Source of the DNA: Diphasiastrum complanatum | Lineage: Eukaryota > Streptophyta > Lycopodiopsida > Lycopodiales > Lycopodiaceae | Length of the DNA stretch: 64,000 nucleotides | NCBI GenBank assembly: GCA_029204225.1 | Contig: CM055110.1 | Location: forward strand, 39,375,515-39,439,514 | Direction: 5' to 3' | Part shown: positions 22,361 through 33,520 of the stretch, in pieces | Position numbering within the stretch: position 1 is the stretch's first letter | How the letters are laid out: each line of letters begins with the position of its first letter | Notes under the pieces: model-generated | What the model saw: the letters and a program-made list of their open reading frames with translations, nothing else | Told to the model about the DNA's origin: nothing | Databases searched by the model: none | Made by a program: the position numbers and the translations under genes

Positions 22361-22565
22361 AATAGTATTTGTGCCATCATGTTTTAGTGTACACATAAAG
22401 GCTAAAATCAAATTGTTATAGGAGTTCATTTTACAGTATCTTCAACAGCAACCCTTGTGGAAACGTGAACTAATTAAAATCATATAGCACACTAGAATAT
22501 TGTATTCATTCACCAACGGAGCTTCAAACAAATCCACATTTTCATCCAATCAAAAAATGAAGCTA
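22361..22565 (-). repeat. Right arm of inverted repeat with 18.7 kb, then direct repeat of 20.04 kb
   Basis: The arm is the reverse complement of 18,700-18,905. It is followed directly (22,566-22,690) by a copy of 20,036-20,195, so the same family is represented in both orientations around the duplicated block. The stretch 22,691-23,120 shows no gene. Confidence 0.7.
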
Positions 22566-23129
22566 TAAGTGCACCAAATAAACCTAGTAACCAAGAATAC
22601 AAAGTAGATTTATACAAGATTATTCATGCACATATGAGAATAATCTCACTAGATTCCTCCAAAATCCACATATGTTACTCACATAACTCATTGAGAATCT
22701 TGTAACTCAGCTACTAAAGAATGTCTATTTCTCATGAGTAAATAACATATCTTGGAAATCTCTGAGACGAATAACATATTCATTCTCACAAGTTTTCCAA
22801 CCCAACTTACTTTTAATAGAATAATTTCTTCCACTCAATCAACCCCTCCCTGATCCTAGTAGTCAAACTAAGATTAGGTTGATCTAATATAGACATTTTA
22901 AATTCAAACTTTGATCAAACTTACACCTATTCCAATTGAAATGGAATTAATAACTTTTGACCTTTCACTATACTACTTATAGATAATGATTCAAATTTCA
23001 AACCAGTTCTAGTTCTAAGTTGTTTTACACAATCCCTAGAGAATTTTTCTTATTTGAAAAGTTCCAATTTGATATCACACTTTGGATTTACCTGAAATTA
23101 CTTCCAAAAAATCACATCTTCTGATACCA

Positions 23130-23858
23130 TGTCGAAAATCACAAGTATGGCTGATATCGAATTAGTAGAGAAGTGATAGAAATAGAACTCTGATATCAGA
23201 TCGTGATGACTTGTAGCGAAAGCTTGAGCGAGGACAATTTAGGATCAAAGCACCACAATTAGCAGCATAAATATTCAAGATGAATGATTTAGATAAGCAC
23301 AAATGAACAATACAGTAGTGAGACAAAAATTGCATTCTTATTAATATCAACAATGAGTACAATTGCTTGAAATGATAATTTGAGCATGTTCGTTGAGTGT
23401 AGTAACACTAGCAATAGGAATTTCTCTTATTAGAAGATTGCTTAGTGATCAACTTAAGCTATAAATATCTACTTTTGCAGGTTTAAAATATCTTTTAGTA
23501 TTAAATGTTATCTGCTATTTATTACAACCACCTTGTAACAATAAATGTATGTACAATTATTGGTGAATTTCCATAATGTCTTTTGACAATTTATTTGGAT
23601 CGATTTTTCCCTTATGGGAAAAAGTCTATAAAAGTCAGTTAGTTGATGGTTGGTGAAAATTCGACAAAGTCGGATTTCATGGAGTTAGTAAAAATGTCGA
23701 TGTTGAGCAACTTGAGTACGTCGATGTCGAGTTTGAACATATGTATATATCTACATGAGATAGTCGAAGTCGATGAAGTCGATGACTTTGAAGTTGATGA
23801 AGTTGAACTTCGACAGACATTATTGAATGGATTTGAGGCTGAGCATCGAAATCCAACA
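23130..23858 (-). mobile_element. Copia LTR in minus orientation with PBS
   Basis: The bases before it, CTGATACCA (23121-23129), are the reverse complement of TGGTATCAG, the start of an initiator-tRNA-Met primer-binding site. The LTR runs from TGTCGAAAATC to ATCCAACA (TG..CA on either strand). It belongs to the same family as 45,688-46,305, sharing ATTGAATGGATTTGAGGCTG at the end. Internal sequence to the left is not recognisable. Confidence 0.7.
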
Positions 23859-23892
23859 TTTTGCATACAATTCACCATGGGATTCAAACATG

Positions 23893-24330
23893 AAATGAAA
23901 TCAGTTTTTCACTTTTGCTCAATTCCTATCAATTATAATTTTTCCAATAATAAAATTGGACTTTTGTTTCTTTTTATTAACCAATTTGGCATTACTCCAT
24001 CAATGTTTGCAGAAACTATCAAAACTAAAAATATGAAATTACATGGATGGAAATCCTACCAATAGGATTTCAGTAACTCTTAAACTGTATCCAACAAGAT
24101 CTCACTGCCCGGATGAAGAGTTTTGTCACCACTCATTTTGACTAGTCACTTCATATTGTTTGACGATTTTTTAATTCAATTTTGACAAGTATCTTGCACA
24201 ACGTTCACTTGACCCACTTCTAATGATCAATATCAATTAGAAATACATTAGACAAGTAACCGGTTTCAAATTTTAACCAAATTTAAAATTCAACAGAAAA
24301 GAAAAAAATTCAGTTTAACTTTCTATCTGG
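23893..24330 (+). repeat. Dispersed repeat, direct copy at 55,217-55,640
   Basis: Long collinear similarity with 55,217-55,640. It includes GAAATGAAATCAGTTT, TTTGGCATTACTCC and AGGATTTCAGTAACTCTTAA. No gene is seen in it or in the AT-rich stretch 24,331-24,843, which contains an A-run at 24,458 and a short doubled segment at about 24,714-24,752. Confidence 0.8.
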
Positions 24331-24852
24331 GAGTTCCCTACTCCAAAAGTTAAAACGACATTACAGTATAAACTGCCGGCAAATTGCATGTACTAGAATA
24401 GAATGGTCTGATTGATCAAAAAACTTAGTATAGACAATTCACATTTCATAGATAATAAAAAAAAAAAAAATTTAGAACTTTTTGAAAAAATTGATTTTTA
24501 GCTCATTTTACCTAATTCAAAAATTCTGACAAAAATACTATTAGTACAAAAGGCAATCAAAATTGAAAAATCAAAATTGATTCTTATTGTCACTAAACCA
24601 ATGTCAGAGTGGCATGCAAAGCATATTAAATCAGTCACAAAACGTCATTACGGAATTTTTACGTAAACTTCAGTTCTACGGAATCTATCAGCCAATTGTG
24701 ACCCAACCATCAGAGCACATGCATATGACCATCAGAGGACATGCATATGACCACTCAAATCGACTGTAAATTCCTCATGCATGTCTAAAACACTTTCAGA
24801 ATCAACATGCAACCAATCCATGCAAGCATAGTACCACAATTTTCTAATACCA

Positions 24853-25152
24853 TGTGAATTTCACACGTGTGGAGTGCCCACTACATGTGATTTAGATCTC
24901 CTAGTGTGGATGCACAATGATCAAGATTAGATTGAGATTCAAGATCTATCTTACTAGGAGAGGAGCTTAATTTTACTTAGTTTTATTTTGGAACACTTCC
25001 CACACATGTGTATGTATCCTACCAATAGCTCTTGGGTAGAGAGAGAAAGCAACAAAAAACTTAGATTCAAAATCTCACCTGATCACCAAGTCAATAATCA
25101 TAGAATGAGTAGTACAATGATACTAGTAGATCCATGAGCTAATCCACACTCA
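24853..25152 (-). mobile_element. Truncated minus-strand Copia LTR
   Basis: CTAATACCA (24844-24852) is a minus-strand PBS (TGGTATTAG). The LTR starts at TGTGAATTTCAC and matches the reverse complement of 25,640-25,885 and the direct sequence at 31,195-31,590. It is cut exactly where the plus-strand LTR starts at 25,153. Confidence 0.65.
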
Positions 25153-25885
25153 TGTGAAGAATTGAAAAAGATTTTCTATGGTAGATATAGGGGTCTTATG
25201 ATTTTTATATCAAGCATCTAGGTGTAGGATGTTGATAGGAACAAATTTGGCATAGATGGCAAATTATCCATTTCCACTTGTAATGCCACTATTGAGCCAA
25301 AATAGAGTAAGAGGCTAAACTCCTGCCAATTAGAGTGTAGACAAGTGTAATGCTTTTCTTTGATGAATTCTAAGAGGTCCAATAGGATTTAGAGCTGGAA
25401 CCATGAGAGGTCCAATATAATTTGAGGTTTGCTTGAAAATGGTCCAATATAATTTAGAGGTGCATGGATAAATGGTCCAATAGGATTAAGAGGTGGCAAA
25501 GTGTGGTCCAATCATAGTTAAGCATAGTGGTAGCTCGTGGATCTACCAATATCATTGTACTCCTCATTTGGATCTAATTGATTTTTGAGATTGAGTGGAT
25601 TTTGAGTGTAATTGGATTTCTAGCTTTCTCTCTCTGCCCAAGAGCTCCTGATGATTTTCTCTCTCTACCCAAGGAGAGCAGCTTGTTTTTACTTAGAATA
25701 ACTTTTTAATACTTCCCACACGTGTGAGTGAGAGTTGGAAGTGATTGAATGCATGTAGTAGTGTGTTTTTGCCATAGAATCAAAGATAGATCTTGAATCT
25801 CAATCTAATCTTGATCTTTGTGCATCTACACATCTTAGGAGATCACAAGTACATGTGATGGACAGTCCACACATGTGAAATCAAC
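25153..25885 (+). mobile_element. Plus-strand Copia 5' LTR
   Basis: A 733-base LTR from TGTGAAGAATTG to AAATCAACA. Several imperfect copies of GGTCCAATA.GATT lie in its middle (25,376-25,515). It is the inverted partner of 31,195-32,027. It abuts the truncated minus LTR, as if inserted into it. Confidence 0.7.
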
Positions 25886-25897
25886 ATGGTATCAGAG
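25886..25897 (+). promoter_or_regulatory. Primer-binding site (initiator tRNA-Met)
   Basis: TGGTATCAGAGC follows the LTR terminal CA without a gap. Plant Copia elements commonly prime reverse transcription from initiator tRNA-Met with this sequence. Confidence 0.85.
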
Positions 25898-26647
25898 CAT
25901 ACTAAGATTCCCATGCATTTTGATCCATTTGAGTGAAAACTATTCATCAATCTTGAGCTAGAAATTGTCAAGATCCATTTTCCTAGCTATCTTGTCCAAT
26001 TTTGGATCAAAAGAGATCAAAAGGACATTGATTGGGTCTGACCTGGTACTGTACGGAATCAGGTGCTCAGACATGTGTGAGGAACATCCAATTTCAGTTT
26101 GGGAGTTCTCTTTCATGTTTGATCCAAAAATCTTGCTAGATAGCTTGTTTTGAAGCTATTTTTGTCTAGTTTCTGATGCAATCAGTTTCATTCCATTTGG
26201 TTGAGCCAATCAAAAGGTATAAGCTTTTGAAGAGGGTTAGGTAGGGCACCTAAACCTGGGTGGACACATTTGGTTTGGTCAAGAGATTGCTTGGTTGATC
26301 CAAAATCATAGTTGAATGCTTACCAATCTCATCTATATGTGATCTAGGCACTGTTTTGAGATCTTAGACATTTTGTTTCATGCAATATCATTGTATTTAA
26401 GTCAAATTTGGTTTCTTAGAGTACTTCACACGTGCTGAGAGTGTATGATCCTAACTTTGCCCATACTCCATTTGATGTGAAATAGATCTTGTTTTAGAGA
26501 GATTTGTGTAGCTAGTGAGAATCAATTCACAAATAGTTGCAAGATCTTTCATAGGAGGAGATAATACTCCATTATTGGATCCTATTGAGAGTGTGTAGCT
26601 ACATTTATTTTTCATCATTTGAGTTTTCTTCACTTCAAAGGTCTTCA

Positions 26648-27640
26648 ATGGGTTCATCCTTGTTGGAACCAAGTGAAAGATTTTCCACTTCAAACTATTT
26701 AATTTGGAAGATGAGGATGGAGTCCATCTTCATCCTTCAAGACGTGATGGACATAGTTCTTGGCCTTGAAGAAGAATGGCAAGTTCTTCAAGAGGTTCAA
26801 AAATACAAAAAGAGAGCTAGGATCGCTCTCCACTACATTAAGATGAATGTCTCTAATGAGATATTGAGGGAGATAGGTACTTGGACAACGGCCAAAGAAG
26901 CTTGGGATTGTCTCAAGACTATCTATGAGGCTAAGAACACCTCTAGGCTCCTCACTCTTAGAAATCAAATCTTTCAAAGTAGCCAAAAGAGTGATGAGAG
27001 TGCATCTAGTTATGTTTTGAGAGTAAAAGATATTCATAGACAACTTGCTTGTATTGGTGATTCCTTCAATCAAAATGAGCTAGTCCAAGTCATTCTCAAT
27101 GGCTTGAGAAGTGAATTTGATAACCTTGTCCAATCCTATGCCATTAAGGAGGAGCTACCCAGTTTGGAGGCTCTCCAAAGTGTGCTAATTTCTGAAGAAT
27201 CAAGACAAGAGTATAAGCTCTTGAGGATGGACAAGCTTTCTCTCACTCATAATGATGGCAAAGCTCTCTTTGCCAAGGATAAGCTCAAAGGGAGGAGCAA
27301 GAACCAACATCAACAATCCTCAAGCAAGGACAAAGCCAAATCCAAAGACAAAGATGAAGAGGAAGATATATTACCAATGAGAAGGAAGACACTATTGCAA
27401 GTGATGGAGAGGGATCTCTTATGGTCTCTAGTTTCTCATCTACTCCTTTCAAGAAGGACGGCCTATGGTATATTGATAGTGGAGCCTCTTCACATATGTG
27501 CAGCTCCAAGGACTCTTTCTCTACTATTGCACCTTATGATGGAGTCAAAAAATCATTATACAACTATAAGCAAGGGAGGAGCCACTTGTTTTGTTACTTT
27601 CATTGATGATTTCACAAGATTCACTAATTTGGTTACATAG
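26648..27640 (+). pseudogene. Copia gag with a deleted pol (copy 1)
   Basis: The gag starts at ATG 26648 with the usual LIWKMRMESIF segment and the UBN2 region (ALHYIKMNVSNEILREIGTW to LVQSYAIKEELPSLEALQS). It resembles the gag of the Copia at 13.8 kb. After a lysine-rich segment the zinc knuckle is missing and the frame shifts. A protease piece (WYIDSGASSHM, about 27,460-27,500) reads in the next frame. It then jumps to an integrase piece (CFVTFIDDFTRF, near 27,590-27,625). The pol region is thus internally deleted and cannot encode a working enzyme set. Confidence 0.85.
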
Positions 27641-28360
27641 TGTATTTCACACGTGCTAAGAGTAAATGATCCTAACTTTGTCTATATTCTATCATTTGAT
27701 GTGAAATAGATCTTGTTTTAGAGAGATTTGAGTATCTAGTGAGAATCAATTCACAAATAGTTGCAAGATCTTTCATAAGAGGAGATAGTAATCCATTATT
27801 GGATCCTATTGAGAGTGTGTAGCAACATTTTTTGTTCATCATTTGAGTTTTCTTCACTTCAAATGGCTTCAATGAGTTTATCTTTGTTGGAACCAAGTGA
27901 AAGATTGTCCACTTCAAACTATTCAATCTGGAAGATGAGGATGGAGTCCATCTTCATCCTTCAAGACGTGATGGACATAGTTCTTGGCCTTGAAGAAGAA
28001 CCACAAGTTCTTCAAGAGGTTCAAAAATACAAAAAGAGAGCTAGGATGGCTCTCCACTACATTAAGATGAATGTCTCTAATGAGATATTGAGGGAGATAG
28101 GTACTTGTACAACAGCCAAAGAAGCTTGGGATTGTCTCAAGACTATCTATGAGGCTAAGAACACCTCTAGGCTCCTCACTCTTAGAAATCAAATCTTTCA
28201 AAGTAGCCAAAAGAGTGATTGGAGTGCATCTAGTTATGTTTTGACAGTAAAAGATATTCATAGAGAGCTTTCTTACATTGGTGATTCCATCAATCAAAAT
28301 GAGCTAGTCCAAGTCATTCTCAATGGATTGAGAAGTGAATTTGATAGCCTTGTCCATGTG
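27641..28360 (+). repeat. Direct duplicate of 26,420-27,135
   Basis: From TTTCACACGTGCT onward, 720 bases repeat the leader and gag start of the preceding copy at high identity. The duplication unit is about 1,221 bases, so the two gag starts are in tandem. Confidence 0.88.
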
Positions 28361-28450
28361 AAAAAAGTACAAAAAGGACCAAGAGTGGATCCTAATCTGA
28401 TCCTCAAGAGGGATTGGTTGTCAGATTACTTGATCTATCAATCTACTTGA
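27863..28450 (+). pseudogene. Copia gag, truncated tandem copy 2
   Basis: ATG at 27863 opens a gag nearly identical to copy 1 through the UBN2 core. After the LRSEFDSLVH segment (about 28,355) the homology stops and the frame ends at 28,450 with unrelated residues. It is 3'-truncated. Confidence 0.82.
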
Positions 28451-29502
28451 GATTAAGATCAATCTAGTTCAATTCTACACACAAAATCCTAACAAGAACA
28501 ATCATTAGTTGAAGGTAGGTGTACTTTTTTGTTTCACACGTGTGAAACACTGCATAAGTACGGAATCCAACCTGAAAATCAAGTACACATTGATAGAACC
28601 TCAAAACAATCAAAACAAATGTAGACAAATGGAGAGAATCACTCAAAATTGCTTCCAAAACCAAGATTGGTGTCTCACAATGATTATGGCCAAATGTGGC
28701 TCTACATATACAATAAGTGGGAGCTCGGGGTATTGATCATCCCTCTGATTCCACATGTGTCAAGGTGCTTTGTCATATGATGATGATTCATGCAAAACTG
28801 ACACTTGGACAAAACCTTCTATTTTGAGCACTTTTGGTCCATTTTCCTTCTATATGGAGATCTACTTGGAAATCTTCTAGAAGTCAAGATTCACCTACTT
28901 TAGATTATTCCACACATGTGAGCTGTCCTCTACACATGTGATATGACACCTAAGCAAAGGATGTGGCTCATGCAATCAATAGATTGATGCCATGTGTCAT
29001 ATGTCTAGAAAACTAGTTTTTGGCCTTTTTAGCCACTAGAACTTGAAATAAATCATATGTAAAACCTATATGATTATGGTACATGACAAGTACACTATTT
29101 TCACACATGGGAACAGGCTCCGCACATTTGTGTTTATCTATATACAAGATTTTTGGCCTCTACCAAGCTTTTTTTTGCATTTTTCACACTCCTCAAAAAT
29201 CTAGCTTGGTAAATCTAGCTTGATGGAAAACATGATGATCTTGAACTTGACTCCATGGGCTGAATTGGTCTTTGCTAGTTCAAAAGGTGTGAAGATCAGC
29301 CAATGAGCTTGATGTTTATCTGAAATCACCATATCCATGATAGTGCTTCTTTGATGTTGACATCTTTGATGAGCTTGAGAGCTTTGCACCATCCTAGCAC
29401 CTCCAAAATTGATTCCTTCCAATTTTCATGTAGATGCTTGACCTTGAGGCTTGTTCCTTCTTCATGTGCATGCTCCTCCATGAGAAAATAAAGATTTCTT
29501 TT
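28451..29502. other. Non-coding, retroelement-derived
   Basis: No gene is seen. Several CACACGTGTGAA-like and CACATGTG palindromes occur (about 28,540, 28,915-28,940, 29,100). These are also present in the LTRs of this region, which suggests LTR or UTR debris. Confidence 0.4.
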
Positions 29503-29960
29503 TTATTTATCACAAAGATCTAACATCATGTTACCACGATCTAGAGAATTAGACTCATCCAAATTGGCAAGACTATGCATGCTATAATAACAAAGTGTTT
29601 GCATCATATCTTCATGATTGTTTGCCATGCTAATCTCAGATCTAATGAGACTACATACTTCATTATGGAGGTAAGTGACTTTAGAAGATGATTCACTTAC
29701 TCTCATAAAGAGTTTACAATTTGCCTCAATACAAATTTTCAAACTATGAGTGAACAAATCACTTTTGCTCTTACATGACTTAAGAGCATACATTTGATGA
29801 AATAACCATTTGTTTTCTAATTGATTTAAAATCAATTTCAATCTTTAAGAACATCATCTATGTTCTCAAGAGAGACTTCATACTCAACTAGTATGGCTTT
29901 ACTCCAATTTTGAGATGCAATGATCTCACTAAAGCAAATTGATTTATCAAATGACATAAG
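29503..29960 (-). pseudogene. Diverged second copy of the unknown Copia-linked domain
   Basis: Minus-strand translation gives SICFSEIIASQNWSKAIL near 29,940, then a frame (29,841-29,503) with CIEANCKLFMRVSESSSKV and YLHNEVCSLI. These parallel CFEEIFVSQRWIKAIL, ILKASCKLLMRISEASKVD and YIHKQVVSLI in the ORF at 30,062-31,195, in the same order. It is therefore a duplicated, decayed copy downstream of it. Confidence 0.65.
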
Positions 29961-30061
29961 AGAAGTAAGTATGTGATGTATACCACATGAGATATGCTCC
30001 TCTTTCCCTTAAAATGTGAGCCACATGGACTCAACCATATTTCTTGAGTTTCTTTTTGGAA

Positions 30062-31195
30062 TCACAATTTGAGAAGGTCTCTCCTCCTCAATCCTTGGCA
30101 CACTTGAACCTTGAGAAGGATTCTCCTCCTCAATCCTTGGCACATTTGAAAGTGAGATGACTCCTTAAGATCCTCTTCATGGTGCTCCTTTTTGATGGAA
30201 ATCCCAGACCTCCATGTCTCATAATGATCACAACAAGTATGACCATTAAATATGCACTTCCTATGATTATCAAGATTACTTATGCTAGAAACATAAGACC
30301 AAAAATCACCACAACTTGGCATGATTTTTCCAATATTGAAATCAAAAGGTATTTCCATCTCAATAAGGCTAACTACTTGCTTATGGATATAAGTGTCCAC
30401 TTTGGATGCTTCACTTATTCTCATAAGAAGTTTACAACTTGCCTTTAGGATTGAAAACATACAATTTTCAGCTTTATGAATGAACACATCATTCATGATC
30501 TTATTGAAACCAAAAGATCCTACATTATGAAGATATTTCCATTTCCTTGACTTCATAACTAATGTAAGCTTACAAGGAAAACATATTTTGCTATCTTTTA
30601 AGGCATCACACTCAGCTAGTATTGCCTTAATCCACCTTTGAGATACAAAAATCTCTTCAAAGCAAAATGGTTCTTCATAAGCTGACATGATAGCATAAAT
30701 AAAACTATTTTCATTTTGTGATTGCTGCTCCTTATTCTTGATTGATTTCTCTTGGATCATAACAATAAGTTTGAACTTATCTAAAGTTCCAAGCAAAATA
30801 CTTTCCAAGGACATAATATAAATCCAAGTTACTTTCATGAAAGTGACATCTATCTTTGCATCTTGAACCAAACAATGCACTTCCAAATGAAAAATTTCAA
30901 AAGATTTGACATGTGTTGTAATGGACTCTTGAAGACAAATCTTGCAAGTCCTTGTGAGACTCCAAGCCTCATTCACCTTTCCACAAAGGAAACACCTTTC
31001 CTTGGACTTGTCCTTCTTGTATTTGCATTTCGAACTTGAAGCTCTATCCTTCTCCTCGGCCCCCTTGCTTTGGTTCTTCTTGGATGGATTGGTCTTCTTT
31101 TTGTAGCAACTTGAGAAAATATATCCTCCCTTGCCACAAAGGTTGCACTTAGGATCATTTCTTTCCTTCAATAGGATGCCACCTATTGATGCCAT
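30062..31195 (-). CDS. Copia-derived ORF (377 codons) with two zinc-knuckle-like motifs and an unknown domain
   Basis: Minus-strand open frame from ATG 31195 to 30062. It starts on the LTR/PBS junction: the A ends the LTR and TGG begins the PBS. Residues 18-34 (CNLCGKGGYIFSSCYKKK) resemble a zinc knuckle in which the His is replaced. A lysine-rich linker and a second CFLCGK motif follow. Around residues 170-200, EEPFCFEEIFVSQRWIKAIL matches the segment at the start of Copia reverse transcriptase (EP..F.EA....W..AM). The polymerase itself does not follow; instead comes an unrecognised segment of about 150 residues. It ends with a short repeat (VCQGLRRR). This may be only a decayed polyprotein that happens to stay open. 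Confidence 0.55.
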   Translation of the reverse strand: MASIGGILLKERNDPKCNLCGKGGYIFSSCYKKKTNPSKKNQSKGAEEKDRASSSKCKYKKDKSKERCFLCGKVNEAWSLTRTCKICLQESITTHVKSFEIFHLEVHCLVQDAKIDVTFMKVTWIYIMSLESILLGTLDKFKLIVMIQEKSIKNKEQQSQNENSFIYAIMSAYEEPFCFEEIFVSQRWIKAILAECDALKDSKICFPCKLTLVMKSRKWKYLHNVGSFGFNKIMNDVFIHKAENCMFSILKASCKLLMRISEASKVDTYIHKQVVSLIEMEIPFDFNIGKIMPSCGDFWSYVSSISNLDNHRKCIFNGHTCCDHYETWRSGISIKKEHHEEDLKESSHFQMCQGLRRRILLKVQVCQGLRRRDLLKL

Positions 31196-32027
31196 GTGAA
31201 TAAAAACCTGTGATATGATTCTATGTAATTTGTGACTTTCTAGAAACTAGATTTGAACATCTTCAATAATCTAAAATGATCTACAAAAGATCTAGCTCAC
31301 AAACCTAAGAATCAATCTTCACAGTAATGACTAGTCACTTGGAAACTTACTCTCAATGGCAAAAACACAATACTACATGCATCAACTCACTTCCAAAGTA
31401 CAAGTGTTCCAAAATAAAAGAATTAAGCTCCTCCTCTTGGTTAGAGAGAGAATCCTACCAATAGCTCTCGGGTCGAGAGAGAAAGCAACGAAAAACTTAC
31501 ATCCAAAATCTCACTTGATCACCAAATCAATAATCATAGAATGAGTAGTACAATGATACTAGTAGATCCATGAGCTAATCCGCACCCAAACATGATTGGA
31601 CCTCATATTTACAACCTCTTTATCCTATTGGACCATTGATGCATCCATCTCTCCATTCTATTGGACCATTCTCAAGCCTATCTCAAATCCTATTGGACCA
31701 ATGGTACTTCCACCTCTTAATTCTATTGGACCTCTTGAACTTTGACTTGTCACACTAAGAAAGCAACAAAGTACATTGTCACTATGTTTGAAAAAGCGAT
31801 CATATGAGCCCTTCCATATACTAACTAAATACACTTGTCAAGAACCTATTTAGCTTGAGTTTCCACTTGTGCTTTTGGCCTAATAATGACAAAACAAGTG
31901 TACTTCACTAATTGACCTCTAAAGCCAAAAATGGCTCAATCTACTAATGACACCTAGAAGCTTGACTATGAAACTTTTATGAGACCCCTATAACAAACAT
32001 TTTTAATTTATTCTACAATTCTCCACA
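31195..32027 (-). mobile_element. 5' LTR of the minus-strand Copia element
   Basis: Reverse-complement partner of 25,153-25,885. It includes CAATGGCAAAAACACA, TGAGTAGTACAATGATACTA and several ATTGGACC motifs. It begins at TGTGAATAAAAACC (31195) and ends at CTCCACA (32027). On its left, TTGATGCCA (31186-31194) reads TGGCATCAA on the minus strand, a PBS with one change from TGGTATCA. Confidence 0.7.
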
Positions 32028-33323
32028 CGTGGGAACATCCTCCACACATGTGAGATTCACTCACAAACTTCTAACATAGGAATACCAAGCTAGATTTTTG
32101 CCAATTTCTCACAAAAAGACTAGCATGCAATTAGAACATTTACGGATTTTGCCAACTTTACTCACAAAACTAACAAAATTTCAAATGGCCATAACTTGAG
32201 CTACAGAGCACCAAATTAGGCATTGTAAAGCATAGTACGGAGGGAGACCGACCGAGATGCTTGGTACATCAGCCTACCATCTAGGCTTCACACATGCGAG
32301 AACGACAATATGTTGTAAAAACTTGCAAACACCTCCTCTAGCCCAAAAGTGATGTTACCAAAAGTGTTAAATGGTCTATTAGACTTCTGTGACGCATTCA
32401 TACAGGTCCTAAAAAGCACTATAGGCTGAGAATGAATATTTTTGGTTTTTGGAAGGGCGCTTTAGCTACAAACTTGATGGAGATGGAGCATAAGCCTCCG
32501 GCCACCAAATCACAGGTCTGATAGCTTGTTGGAGAGGCCAAAAGGAGTACAAAACAAGTTGGATTGGTTCCATGCATGATCCTTTTGTGGCCCTCAAAAA
32601 TCATCATAAAAGGCTATTTTTTGGTTTTTTTCCGGCCTTCTACTTCACCAATTCTCTAAAATCTTGGCTCTAACTTTAGGGACAGCTTCAAAAGACTTTT
32701 ACTCAACTAATGGAAAGCTCTACAAGGCATTTTACAACATCCAACTATCCAACTTTATGAAAAAAAACAAGCAAAAATGATGATTTTTAGTTATTTTCCA
32801 TATTTTCTTCACCATAAAGTGGAAATTAATTACATGCGACTCTTTCTCACCCACATGCAACTGAACTTACAGAATTATAGCCATCGAAATGAATTGATCT
32901 TGCTAGATTTTAGCTCTTACTATCAATTTTGAGTCAAAAACCATGAAAATCAAGCAATATTTTTACCAAAAAACATAGCCTAGAACCGTAAACATGGAAA
33001 GAACCAGCATGCATCATTAATTTTATCATTAATGATCCCTAAAATGAAAGTACACTTGCTGAAAAATTCAGATTTACACAAGAATTGAGCTACACAAGCA
33101 AAAGCTCCAAAAAAACATCACAATTTGGCTTCCATGGACAATTCTCCATAAAACCCAAAAATATTTCGAGAACAATGGATCTTAGCAACATGCAAATGGA
33201 AATCGGGAGGGTACATCCACTCGCAACCTTGCTCTCCACCTGGAAGAGAATTCCATTTGATCCACACCGAAATTTCGACGAAAAAGTAGCACTTCTCCAA
33301 GTTCTCCAATCTTCGTAAGCCTT
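32028..33323. other. Non-coding, unidentified
   Basis: No gene is supported. The sequence precedes the LTR at 33,337 and may be the 5' leader of that minus-strand element; open frames such as 33,085-33,318 have no recognisable motif. Confidence 0.35.
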
Positions 33324-33520
33324 GCTCTAATACCAATGTAAGGGAAACCTCCTCTAGGTCCTGCTTACAAGACAAAACAATAGAGAACGCACTGTGGAGA
33401 AACCTCCCAAGCAAGTAGAAGCAACCGATCAATCTTCAAAAGCTTCACCCCCGAGCCAAGGATTAGGAAGCATGAGAGTAGAGAGAGGTCCTTGCAATGA
33501 ATGATCAACAAAACCATGAG
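33324..33520 (-). mobile_element. LTR fragment with PBS, minus orientation
   Basis: GCTCTAATACCA (33324-33335) is the complement of TGGTATTAGAGC, a slightly changed Met-type PBS. The LTR edge TGTAAGGGAAACC follows at 33337. The next 110 bases match 18,592-18,705 inverted. Further in, the part with CCGAGCCAAGGATTAGGAAG matches 54,325-54,390 inverted. Confidence 0.7.

Larger units (their letters stand above)
20632..22366 (+). repeat. Segmental duplication, copy 1
   Basis: Collinear with 51,548-53,370 at high identity, from TTTTTGACTTCTTCACAA to the CT array and CGTTAATAG. Differences are about 450 extra bases here (21,058-21,511), about 205 bases missing here that are present at 53,029-53,240, and the 340-bp retroelement found only in copy 2. 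I see no gene in it. Confidence 0.88.

Noticed and set aside
23643-24065. 140-codon frame crossing an LTR edge
   Set aside because: It starts in the minus-strand LTR and runs into a dispersed repeat; the VDEVD-type repeats come from GTCGAAGTCGATG repeats.
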